Source of the DNA: Rhizophlyctis rosea
Taxonomy: Eukaryota; Chytridiomycota; Chytridiomycetes; Rhizophlyctidales; Rhizophlyctidaceae
Length of the DNA stretch: 24,621 nucleotides
Direction: 5' to 3'
NCBI GenBank assembly: GCA_027596075.1
Contig: JADGJC010000468.1
Span: 1-24,621, forward strand
Of the stretch, positions 1 to 8,409 are shown piece after piece. Each line of letters starts with the position of its first letter. Position 1 is the first letter of the stretch. The position numbers and the translations under genes were made by a program. A model generated the notes under the pieces. It saw nothing but the letters and a program-made list of their open reading frames with translations. It was not told the origin of the DNA and searched no databases.

Positions 1-30
1 TATATGTGCGTGTGCGTGCGTGTACGTGTT
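1..30. repeat. TG/CG-rich simple repeat
   Basis: An alternating purine/pyrimidine tract of TGTG and TGCG steps lies at the very edge of the window. It could be part of an intron of a gene entering from the left. No function can be assigned. Confidence 0.5.
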
Positions 31-112
31 ATGTTCATGATTCAATTATCTCAATATACTGCCAAACAGTTAACTTTTACCGTTGCATTTGAGTGTGTAT
101 TCCTTCAAGCAG

Positions 113-372
113 GTCTATTGACCAGCAGGTACTATGAGAACTTGGCGGCTTTAGAAGCTTTGATTGTTGATTGCTACGTTCAAAAGAAGCGTGGGAATGC
201 CCGGGAGATTGTTGGCCTGCGGTATTATGAGTTGCAAGATGTACCTTCGAGTCCAGTGGAATCCGATCACATTCGTGTATGTTTGGGTAGGGTGGAGAGC
301 TTCTTCAATCGGAGACAGATACTGATAGAGAGGCTCGCGGATAGTATATCGTTGGTAGTATATAGTTTTTAG
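113..372 (+). CDS. Probable 3'-terminal exon of an unrecognised gene entering from the left
   Basis: An open frame runs to a TAG at 370-372. A plausible acceptor (pyrimidine-containing tract then AAGCAG) ends at 112, so the exon would start at 113 with a split glycine codon. The roughly 86 residues look protein-like: a helical stretch with YYENLAALEALIVDCYVQ, then charged KKRGNAREIVGLRYYELQ, then a segment ending in ADSISLVVYSF. I do not recognise the family. The sequence before 113 (Cys/Val-rich) reads like translated simple repeat and is probably intronic. No upstream exons are visible because the window begins here. This could be a true terminal exon or a gene remnant, given the broken coding fragments that follow. 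Confidence 0.4.
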
Positions 373-903
373 TAGTCTAGGGCAACCAAGATTTAGGAAA
401 TGAATGTAAGTCTGCGGTGCGCCCCTCTTGTTTGTTTTGCATGAATATGGTTCAGGGAAGGCGACCATGTCTGTTCCATGTGATGCTATTAATACGCAGG
501 GAGCAATCGGCCATGGGGTACCTTCGGTTGATGGTGCAGTCGGTGAGTGTTGCGGGCTGTTGAAATTGCTGAGTAGAAACTGTAAGCCTCATCAAGTCAC
601 AAAATGTTCATAATTCAGAATCCCCAATCTCGACCAATGCGGAACCAAGACTAAAAGTAGACACTCGCCTTCACTGAGGCATCCTCCCGTACTTTATCTC
701 AGCGGTAACTCCACGCTAAGCAAAGCGCAAACCCTTTTCTACAACCGCTACTCCTGGCCAATTTCTGTCACCTGGCCGACGCCATTCCTCCTTCCACCAT
801 CTCTTCTCAGCACACATGCACAATCAGTCAGGCGGTCTGTGGGCATACGGTTTCCATCAAATACATCAGTCAGCGGAAGAGCACCCGGGGTTGTTGTTTT
901 CCC
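373..903. other. No convincing gene
   Basis: Short open frames occur here (for example 428-613 and 816-1088 on +) but they have no recognisable motifs. The second is interrupted by the long G run. I see no RNA gene. Confidence 0.4.
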
Positions 904-919
904 GGGGGGGGGGGGGGGG
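904..919 (+). repeat. 16-nt poly-G run flanked by C blocks
   Basis: CCC is followed by sixteen G and then CCCCGCCCCC. An additional CCCGGGG occurs about 15 bp upstream. The tract can form a G-quadruplex or G:C hairpins on either strand. The exact G count in such a homopolymer is prone to sequencing error. Confidence 0.8.
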
Positions 920-1204
920 CCCCGCCCCCAAAGGTTTTGGGTCTGTCTTATTGCGTGCCTCGACATTGCTCCAGGCTGCAGTACCTCTGTGCCGGAAGCC
1001 CTTTCCATGCGTGGGCGCGGAGTCAAGGTTGCTACCAGGGGTCGGGCAGGTGTTGGGAAGGGTGGAGAAGGAGCAGTTTGAGTATTGAGAGGATATAAAG
1101 ACCAGGGGGGTGGTTTGGAGGCCACATTGATGGAGTTTGGGACGTTGGTGGCGGACTGGGAGTGAGAGGAAGAATGCGGATGTGTGTGTTGTGTTTGTTT
1201 GTAG

Positions 1205-1423
1205 GAGGTGGTTTATGAGTTCGATGATGTGGTGTATCAATTTGAATAACCGGACATACTGGTGGCAGTGATGGACTTGTTAGTGGCATTCAAAGACAAG
1301 ATGGAACTTGAAAAGAAGGAAGGGGCGGATTTGTGGGAGATAAATGAAGAGGAATGGTGGTGGGAAGAAAGCACAAAGTACGGGAAGCTGGTGTATACAG
1401 CGTACAGGGCAGGCGCAGGGTAA
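1205..1423 (+). pseudogene. Coding-like remnant with an in-frame stop (Trp/Glu-rich)
   Basis: After a good acceptor (TTTGTTTGTAG at 1204), one frame reads EVVYEFDDVVYQFE, then TAA at 1247-1249. It continues in the same frame with PDILVAVMDLLVAFKDKM, a charged segment, then EINEEEWWWEE and YGKLVYTAYRAGAG to TAA at 1421. The amphipathic, low-stop composition across both sides of the stop looks like real protein. An upstream exon-like piece (about 1113-1160, containing LMEFGTLVADWE, donor GTGAGA) joins in the wrong phase. One in-frame stop plus a phase conflict suggests a decayed gene. An alternative is an unrecognised short intron that removes the stop. The family is not recognised. Confidence 0.35.
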
Positions 1424-1447
1424 TGGGAAGGGGGTAGTTGCGCAACC

Positions 1448-1588
1448 ATGTTTTTTTCATTTGCATCAAACATATACAAGGGCGTCAAAAGCAGCGTGCA
1501 CGACTTGGTAAGAATGCAGAGGCAATCCTTACGTAGCTTGTCCAGTGGTTGTGAAGGCTCTATCAGTGCATGTGCGGTGCTGGAGTAG
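1448..1588 (+). CDS. Small 46-aa open frame, unrecognised
   Basis: ATG at 1448 opens a frame that begins MFFSFASNIYKGVKSSVHDL and ends TAG at 1586-1588, just inside the start of a minisatellite. It lies 25 bp after the end of the Trp/Glu-rich remnant and could be a further exon of the same decayed gene. There is no family match that I can name. Low confidence that it is expressed. Confidence 0.2.
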   Translation: MFFSFASNIYKGVKSSVHDLVRMQRQSLRSLSSGCEGSISACAVLE

Positions 1589-1760
1589 TGCTTCTGCAAA
1601 GCTTGAGCAGTGCTTCTGCAATGCCTGAGCAGTACTTTTGGAATGATTGAGCAGTGCTCAATTGCAATGCCTGAGTAGTGCTTCTGCAATGCTTGAGCAG
1701 TGCTTGTCAGTGCTGGTGCATCGCTTGTGCAGTGCTTATCTATTGCTGAGATCCTCATTA
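1575..1760 (+). repeat. Degenerate minisatellite, about 22-bp unit
   Basis: Repeated copies of TGAGCAGTGCTTCTGCAATG vary by a few bases and by length. Several copies are visible between 1580 and 1730, with decayed copies on both sides (AGTGCT and GCAATG recur to about 1785). On the minus strand the array stays open as a repeated STAQALQKHYS-like peptide inside a 173-codon frame (1758-1237). I treat that frame as a by-product of the repeat. Confidence 0.75.
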
Positions 1761-1915
1761 TGCATTGCTGGAACAGTGCGTTTCCCCCTATCTTGTACAG
1801 TGCAACTGTATACGTGAGGGTACTATCAATGCGTATTGTAATGTGTGCGGTGCTTTGCAGCCTAGTACATTCTTCGTCAAATTAGGGGGATGGAAAGAGA
1901 ATTATGATTTGATAG

Positions 1916-2098
1916 GGTGTCGATAGGGAAGATACCCATGGGGTGGATTGGCAGACCATATTGAGATGGTTTTGCAGCCTTGCTAATTTGAGGAAGAATC
2001 GGTGTTTGGTGTTTGGTGGTATTAATTGGTGTGATCAGGATGCTGAGGATGGGTTTTCTTTGCGGCCATATCTGTCATTCTCGGAAGTCATGAATTAG
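1916..2098 (+). CDS. Exon-like 60-codon open stretch, unrecognised
   Basis: After an acceptor-like TTGATAG (ends 1915), one frame stays open for 60 codons to TAG at 2096-2098. Segments read THGVDWQTILRWFCSLANLR, then CLVFGGINWCDQD and FSLRPYLSFSEVMN. The composition (several Trp, Cys, aromatic residues) is protein-like rather than repeat-like. It has no ATG of its own and would have to be spliced to an upstream exon. It may belong to the same decayed gene as the 1205-1423 remnant. The family is not recognised. Confidence 0.25.
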   Translation, partial: GVDREDTHGVDWQTILRWFCSLANLRKNRCLVFGGINWCDQDAEDGFSLRPYLSFSEVMN

Positions 2099-2625
2099 TT
2101 CTGGATTTCGAAATAGGGGGAATGATAGGTTTCTATGGGTAGCTACGGATCTTTGTAACTATGTCCCGCAAGTCCCTTTTTCAAACACAATTTTGCCAAA
2201 TTTGGAGTTTGACCTATTTAGTACTTTAGGGTATGTCAATAGGGAAGATCTGCAAAGCTTTTGGCTGCCATAGCCGGCCCGTGCTGTGGATGGCCGCGCC
2301 TGACAGCCGGGTGTCTTAATCACGAAATTGCAATTCAGGAGCCCGACACGGGACGCGAAAGGCAGAGTGCAGAGGCTCCCAAAACGCGCTTTTTCGCAGC
2401 CCCCTTCATCCAAGGCTTCCCCCTGTTCCTCGCCTGTGTCCAAACTCAGAGCATCAACATTTCTGGACTACCTCGCGGACCAGCAACAACATCGGAACTC
2501 GGAGCAAAAACTTCAACTCCAAATTCCGGACCTCCTGTGGCTGGGCTGCGGCTTGCGCTACACCGCTGCGCCACTTGCTGTGACGCACAGACCCGCCCTA
2601 CTACGTACCTCCCCGGAATCCTCAC

Positions 2626-2713
2626 CCCCTGTTTGCGGTGACCTTTTCAACATCAGCCCCTAATTTTGACCCCTGTTTACGGTGACCTTCTCAACACTCG
2701 CCCGTAATCCTGA
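2626..2713. repeat. Tandem duplication, two 44-bp units
   Basis: Unit 1 is 2626-2669 and unit 2 is 2670-2713. Both begin CCCCTGTTT, share CGGTGACCTT and CAACA, and end in TGA. They differ at a handful of positions. The duplication sits in a GC-richer patch next to a tRNA-like sequence and a possible LTR, so it may be part of a mobile element. Confidence 0.75.
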
Positions 2714-2748
2714 CTTTTAGCCCTCAGAGTCGACTGAAATGACCTCTG

Positions 2749-2815
2749 TGAGTATTGAACCCCCAACCTTCGGGTTGCTAGCCCGACATACTTCTCACTG
2801 CGCCAACCACACTTC
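2749..2815 (-). tRNA. Degenerate tRNA-like sequence (tRNA pseudogene or SINE head)
   Basis: On the minus strand an A-box-like TGGCGCAGT is followed by a perfect 5-bp anticodon stem, TCGGG/CCCGA. This encloses a 7-nt loop CTAGCAA with nominal anticodon AGC. A short variable region and a B-box-like GGTTCAATAC follow. The D stem is poor, the T stem has mismatches and the acceptor arms do not pair, so this is not a functional tRNA as read. A tRNA-derived short interspersed element or a tRNA pseudogene fits best. Confidence 0.45.
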
Positions 2816-2920
2816 TTAGTAAACAAACACTGTTTTATGCCCCCTGGCTTGCCTCGGACTAGCCTAGCATTTCGGATTTGTAGCAAATTCCCCCACGAAT
2901 TTTTTTAGAGTAGGGAGGAA

Positions 2921-3067
2921 TGTGACAGTTTACCCGTGTTTCATTCATTAGTCTCAGCTATTACGTGTTATCTTATTGTTTTAGTCCCATTCTAATGATT
3001 CCTAATGTCTATATGAACGCGGCTATCCTCGAATACATTATCAATTATCCAACTATGAACTCTTACA
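2921..3067 (+). mobile_element. Possible solo LTR of a retrotransposon
   Basis: A purine tract (GAGTAGGGAGGAA, 2908-2920) is followed immediately by TGTGACAG. About 147 bp later the segment ends in CTTACA, giving TG...CA ends. A TATA-like CTATATGAACGCGGCT lies near 3010, as in fungal LTRs. A short open frame starting ATG 3084 (see next entry) resembles the start of a copia-type gag. No second LTR copy is visible in the window and no clear primer-binding site follows, so this is tentative. Confidence 0.3.
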
Positions 3068-3083
3068 GTCGCAGCCCAATTCA

Positions 3084-3138
3084 ATGTCGCCAACTCATTC
3101 CATGACTGTGCCATCATTAGCCCCTTTGGACGGCACAT
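3084..3138 (+). pseudogene. Gag-like start, broken after 17 codons
   Basis: ATG at 3084 opens MSPTHSMTVPSLAPLDGT and then meets a TAG. The motif with LAPLDGT is reminiscent of the N-terminus of copia-type Gag proteins, where LDGTNY is common. It directly follows the possible LTR. If the reading is right, this is a truncated and inactivated element. Only the start is recognisable; no integrase or reverse transcriptase motifs follow. Confidence 0.25.
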
Positions 3139-3550
3139 AGAAAGTACAAATTAGTACGGTTTTCGTGTTCCATGCTTGTAATATTCCCCTATTCCCACCC
3201 AGGGATTTCCACTTGCCCCAATTGCCGTTTTTTGCCTGGTCCTGTTAAAAACCGATTCGTCCTTGATTTGAATTGGCTAATGAGTCAAGATGCGTCTTTG
3301 GGTTCACACAAAGGTTCAAACGTCAACCCCAGACTCCCCAAGGGCCGCAGGGCTCCCAGGGGGCACCAGGGCTCAAATGCACAGGGGCGCTGAGGGACCT
3401 GCCCTAAAGTGGCTTGCACACGCTTCCCATCTACAACTGCACTGTTGTGTAGGTAGGTGCACTGTTGGCACACATGCTAGAGGTGTCATATTTTTATCCT
3501 GGCCCGCCCATGCCATCATCGTCAAAGTTTTAACCAGCTCTGTTGCTACA

Positions 3551-4723
3551 ATGGTGCTATATATCGTCGGTCTGGGTCTAGCGGACGAGAAAGACATAAC
3601 TGTGAAGGGCCTGGAGGCAGTCAAGACATGCGAACGAGTTTACTTGGAAGCCTACACGAGCATCTTGACCGTCCCGAGAGATAGGCTGGTAAGAAACCAT
3701 TGGGCCCGCACGACAACCCCCTGGCGCTGCAGACTGACATATTCTTTGCAAGGAAGCCCTGTATGAGCGACCCGTAACAGTTGCAGACCGCGAAATGGTC
3801 GAAACAGAGGCAGACGTCATTTTGCGAGACGCCGACAAGGTCAATGTAGCCTTTTTGGTCGTTGGGGATCCTTTTGGGTACGAGCACTCGCCGTGTAACT
3901 GCTGCATGTGTTTTTCACTGGCTAACGACTACCCGACATACTAGTGCCACCACACACACCGACCTGGTCATGCGCGCAAAAGAGTTGTCCATCCCCGTAG
4001 TCCCAATTCATAACGCTTCTATCATGAACGCCGTCGGCTGCTGCGGGCTGCAACTATACAACTACGGGCAAACTATCTCCATAGTCTTCTTCACGGATAA
4101 CTGGCGACCCGACAGCTTTTACGATAAAGTCAAACAAAATAGAGCTATTGGGCTGCATACGCTTTGTTTACTCGGTATGGTCGTTATTTCGCCTGTCCTG
4201 CACGGAGCAATGTCTGACAATGCCATTACCATTAGATATCAAAGTCAAAGAGCAAAGCCTCGAAAATATGGCGCGGTACGCATTGCGACGGACGTTGTAA
4301 AGGGAACTAGGAAATATTTTAACCAAGTGTTTTCTATTTACGCGAATTAGGGGTAGGAAGATATATGAACCCCCCCGATATATGACCGTAAATCAAGCAG
4401 TAGAACAACTATTAGAGATAGAGGAGACTCGGCGGGAAGGAGGTATGAGAAATATCATTGTAAACAAGCCGACGCTCAGCTAACCCGTTTCCGCGCCAGT
4501 GTATACGAAGGACACTATTGCAGTGGGGTTGGCGAGGGTCGGTTGCGTTGATCAGAAGATCGTTGCGGGTACATTAGAAGAACTCCTCACGGTGGACTTT
4601 GGCGGGCCCCTGCATTCTTTAGTGATTGCCGGCAACATGCATTTCTTGGAGGCGGACTTAGTTCGGACGCATGCCGTCAATGTAGAGACTTTCAATAGCC
4701 ATGCTGTCATTTTAGACCATTGA
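3551..4723 (+). CDS. DPH5: Diphthine methyl ester synthase (diphthamide biosynthesis methyltransferase)
   Basis: This SAM-dependent methyltransferase acts in the cytosol on the modified histidine of elongation factor 2, in the diphthamide pathway. Six exons join in frame: 3551-3688, 3753-3877, 3945-4174, 4236-4275, 4351-4442 and 4500-4723. They give 282 aa, the normal family length (about 285-300). Hallmarks are the start [20 protein letters not shown], then [11 protein letters not shown], the SAM-binding VVGDPFGATTHTDL (split by intron 2), [30 protein letters not shown], and GLARVG with [13 protein letters not shown] near the end. All five introns are GT-AG and 56-75 bp. The start codon is the one that aligns with the family N-terminus. 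It converges on the minus-strand cullin/ubiquitin-like locus, with only 161 bp between the two stop codons. No disruptions are seen. Confidence 0.95.
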
Positions 4724-4884
4724 ATCGGGAAATACACAGAGGTTTCTTTCAAGCATCATTTCGCAAGAGCATCTTACTTCAGTTCTGTTATGCACTTCTG
4801 CAGAAGAGGTTTTATGCAAAGATCATCACACCCCAACTTATCACTCGTCAACCAACGTATGCACCATTACCCGCCCGAACTGCC

Positions 4885-6513
4885 CTATTCCCATTTCCGC
4901 AACTCGTCCCCATACTTCTCTGTCCCTTGTAGCTCCAGTGTTCGCCACCAGATTTCCCCAAAGCTGCGGTGTTCGAGGATCCCGTCGTTTTCCATCAGGT
5001 TGATGGCTGTTTCAAGCACAGATATTCCCGCCGCGGCATGGTACGTGAGCGCCGACACCAGACCGGCATCCTCGACGGCCGTCCACGGGGCGGTTGGAGC
5101 GGAGGCTGCTTCGGGTTGGGAGGAAAGTTGGGCGGGGGGTGGGTTGGTAGCGATGGTGGTGGTGGGTGCGGATTGCGCGGCGCCGGGGACGGAGGTTGTG
5201 GTGTTTGGGGAAGAGGAGGAAGAAGCGGCGCTCGGTGCTGCAGTGATGTCCATTGCCAAAAGCGGAATAACGATTTCCTCCGTTTCGAAATCGGCACACA
5301 ACACCATCAGCTCTGCCATTTCTTCGTCTTTCTCATCTTCTTCATCCTAAAATCTTTGTGAGCCTTATTCAAATTGCGCAATACTGACCAAACATACCTC
5401 CCCATCCCTATCCCTCATTGTCAAATCAGATTCCTGGTATGGCGCGCTCCGGTGGTTACCAACGAGTTGCTGCGTCGCCACATGGGCCTGATCGCTTAGC
5501 TTCCGGAAAGTAGGACGCCAGTTGAAGCCTGGGAAGAGCTTGGCAAGATAGAACGCGCGCCTGTCAAGGTGTGAGTTCAAACTGATTATGGGGAGAAAAT
5601 GGGGATTCTAAAACTTACAAAGCACATTCCTGCTCGTATGCATTTTGCTCCTCTGGAGTCGCAAAATCCACATAGGCAAAAAAGAACTGATCCCATTCTG
5701 TCGCAAGCAGATTGCTCAGAAATTCATCGGTGCAGATTGGCAGGTGGAGCGACTTCAAATCCGGGATTTTCGCGCTGTACCGATACGGTGTCAGGTCGAG
5801 AGGAAGGGGACGTGGAGTTGCACAGTAGGATTGCATGGGCCGAGTTGCAACTACGAACCAGTAATCACTGGTTTCGGTCCCCTCCTCAACAGCGACCGCT
5901 TCGTACTTGTACGGGTCGTCAAGCGCGAGGAGGGTTTTGAGGGATGGGGAGGTGGAGGACAGGATGATTCGCGAGAGGCCCTGTGCAATCAATCAAATTC
6001 AGTCAACTGATAAGGTAACAAATCCGACAAGAGAACAAGGGAGATCACTCACAGAGTATACACTAGTTTCTGGTTTCAGAAGGCGGGTGCCAGAATCGAC
6101 ATGGGGGTGGTCGGTGGGGAAGAGTGTGAGATGTTCGTTTGTCCAGCGGGGCGTCTTGAGGATTACGTTGACTGGATGTTTGAAGATTCGTAAGTAACGT
6201 CGGCAGCTTCGGAGATTCATTCATACATACCTGTCTTGTCATTCGCTCCCCCTCGCAACCGAGCCGTCATGAAAATCTGACAATTCGGCACCGCCCCCGC
6301 CTCCTTCAAACTCTGCTCGTGGTCCGCCAGTTTACCACTGATTCGGATTACTTGGTCATGGGGCCGCACGCCGGTATGGATAAAAATCTTCTGTTTCACC
6401 GAAGAGACCTTGTCGTCGGGAAGTACGTATAGCGGGAAAGTTGGAGGGCGGATGCCTCTCACGAACACTTGGTACTTTCGACTATTAGGAAACAGCAGCG
6501 TAGCGAAGACCAT
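4885..6513 (-). CDS. Protein with a ubiquitin-like domain ending RLRGG and a novel C-terminal region
   Basis: Five exons join in frame: 6481-6231 (or from ATG 6513), 6171-6053, 5980-5619, 5560-5398 and 5346-4885. The first encodes a ubiquitin-like fold that aligns along its whole length: [33 protein letters not shown], a Lys at the position of ubiquitin K48 ([12 protein letters not shown]), and the end MTARLRGG. The chain then continues for about 373 residues that I do not recognise. These include a charged [10 protein letters not shown] segment, an Ala/Ser/Pro/Thr-rich linker and a final [12 protein letters not shown] region. Read from ATG 6513 the protein is 462 aa. However, the exon at 6481 also has a good acceptor that splices in phase to the cullin-like exons upstream, so the true product may be a fusion. 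Diglycine followed by more chain resembles processed ubiquitin precursors; cleavage is inference. Confidence 0.7.
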
Positions 6514-6715
6514 TACGGATACATCCAAGCAGACGGCAAAGACGGCGACCACGCTTGGAAGGAGGTTAAGGAGCGTCACAAGCGCGCGGTGGAGGGTGTG
6601 CAGAATGTGTGCAAATTTTCGAAGGATGTGTTGCTCTCGATCCATTTGCAATCTGAGATCGCGGAAACGAATGAACGGCTGATTCATAAATGGGGCACGA
6701 AAGGGACAACCGTAC

Positions 6716-8409
6716 CGGAACTGCGTTTCAATATGCTTGCTGAGACCCATGTCTGTGAACATCCTCGCCAACTTGCTGGTGTATTCGTAACCGCACGCTT
6801 CTTTGAGTTTGGAGATCATAGAGCTTTCTGCATCCTCGCTCGCCAATTGGTGGAAAACCAAGCGTTTTGCCAGTTGTTGCGAGTAGAACTTTTGGAAAAC
6901 GTCCTCGTCTTCAACGTATTTAAACACGGTCATCTATGCATGAAGTTAATGTTTGTCCATTGAATGGTCCGTCCCTTTGAAAGCACTCACCACTTTGTTC
7001 AGCTGCACATGGATATCCGCCTCATCGGAGATTTTGTTCGCCTTCTTCAGCAATTCATCGCAGTATTTCGCCAGTAACTCGGGGCTTTTGGTCGATCCCG
7101 TGACGCACACGGCGTTCTGGTTGACAAACTCTCTACAGGCTCGGTCCAATGAAGCGGCAAATCCGGCGTCCCCTTTGAAAGCGGTTTGAACGACCCCCGC
7201 ATATGTGCCATGAACCGCGAGCAGCGCCTGGACATATATCTCGTGACTGACTTCGAGACTCTTCTTTTCTGGTCCACCCTTCTTAGGTTTCTTCTTAGGT
7301 GCTGGCGCCTCCTCTTGCAACACTTGGACGCATTTGCTGATCAAAGGGCTTTGCGTTGACTGGTGCAGATATGTTTGTACGCGACCCCCTTCCTCTTGAA
7401 GACGAGTTTCGGCCTAAAACTTTGCAATCAATATCAACTACTTGTGGCGACACAACAGAAGCACAAACCTTTTTCATGTAATCCGTGATGGTATTTGCGG
7501 TGATAAAAGCCTCACTTTCCGCCTTGTAGTACGTTTCCGTGGCGTTAATGAATGGTCCTTGGAAGTACTGGGTGTATATATCCAGTGTGGACTTTGTTGG
7601 GTCGTTCTCATCAAGGCCCAGCAACACTGAAAAGATGTATCAGTGTATGCATTTACATCGCCCGCGTTCCAAACACGTACCGAAACTTTCCACCACATTC
7701 TTGGTCAGACAAAGATCGATCGGCTCTCCGTTTCGCTGTCGGAAGATTTGGTGCGAGACAGCCGTCATAGCATTAGCTTGAACGGCGTGGAACATGTGAT
7801 CGCGCCGCGACACCAGAGACAGCTTGGAGGTATGGACTAGCCCAAATCCAAGCCTCCATAACCGGTGATGAGGGGCGATGCCATACCGTGTAAACGTCGT
7901 AGACGTTCTTTTGCTGTTCAACAATAGTGTGTGGACCAAACAGAATGGTTTTGCTGGAGAGGGCGGAGCGACCTGTGAAGGTTGTCAGTATTTCGATGGC
8001 CGTCCGTACAATCAAGCGCTTCTGTACCCGTCTCAGTGACTGCATGGGTCGATTCCGGTGGCGGAATCGGGAAACTGAGCACAACGCTTAAACTCCTGTG
8101 AAGCAAAGTGGGATGGTGAACAGGCCGTCAGCATGGATATCAGGTGAACAGATCAACACTAAACAGTAGCAGGCTCTCTCCAAGTTCAGTCCCACTTCCC
8201 ATCACCAACATAGCAGTTGCACCCCACGGACGTACACCGCAGAGAAACGTGTGGGAAAGTCGTGTGAAGCCCTGAAGCAGACCATAATCATGTAACTCAC
8301 CATAAGCAAAACAACACAACGTCGATGACGCGCATGACGGTGGTTTTGCGGTTGATGCGGTATAGGAGGTTGTTAACGAGGTTGTCGACGAAGTATATGC
8401 GTGCTCAAT
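6716..8409 (-). pseudogene. Partial CUL1/CDC53-type cullin (N-terminus unclear, C-terminal half missing)
   Basis: Cullins scaffold SCF ubiquitin ligases. Clear exons are 7822-7681, 7626-7469, 7413-6991 and 6933-6716, all in phase; 7972-7887 and perhaps 8409-8301 precede them. Family-typical pieces are KNVYDVYT, LSLVSRRDHMF (usually SWRD), [102 protein letters not shown] and [14 protein letters not shown]. Two parts are abnormal. About 80 residues expected after LISKCVQVL are replaced by a Lys/Pro-rich linker with PAPKKKPKKGGPEKK. Everything after the QFR residues is absent, meaning the rest of the cullin-homology region, the RING-binding site and the neddylation site. The last exon's donor (CCG|GTACGG) splices in frame to the ubiquitin-like exon at 6481. 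It may be a decayed copy or a remodelled fusion gene. No cullin N-terminus was found beyond 8409. Confidence 0.65.

Noticed and set aside
1237..1758. 173-codon minus-strand frame
   Set aside because: Most of it is translated minisatellite plus the complement of the Trp/Glu-rich remnant; no start context or family motif.
2749..2815. Functional tRNA-Ala gene
   Set aside because: The anticodon stem is perfect but the acceptor, D and T stems do not pair properly, so only a tRNA-like relic is claimed.
4790..5350. Plus-strand frames opposite the Ala/Pro/Ser-rich tail of the ubiquitin-like protein
   Set aside because: They are shadows of a low-complexity coding exon; the minus-strand exon has supported splice sites and a natural stop.
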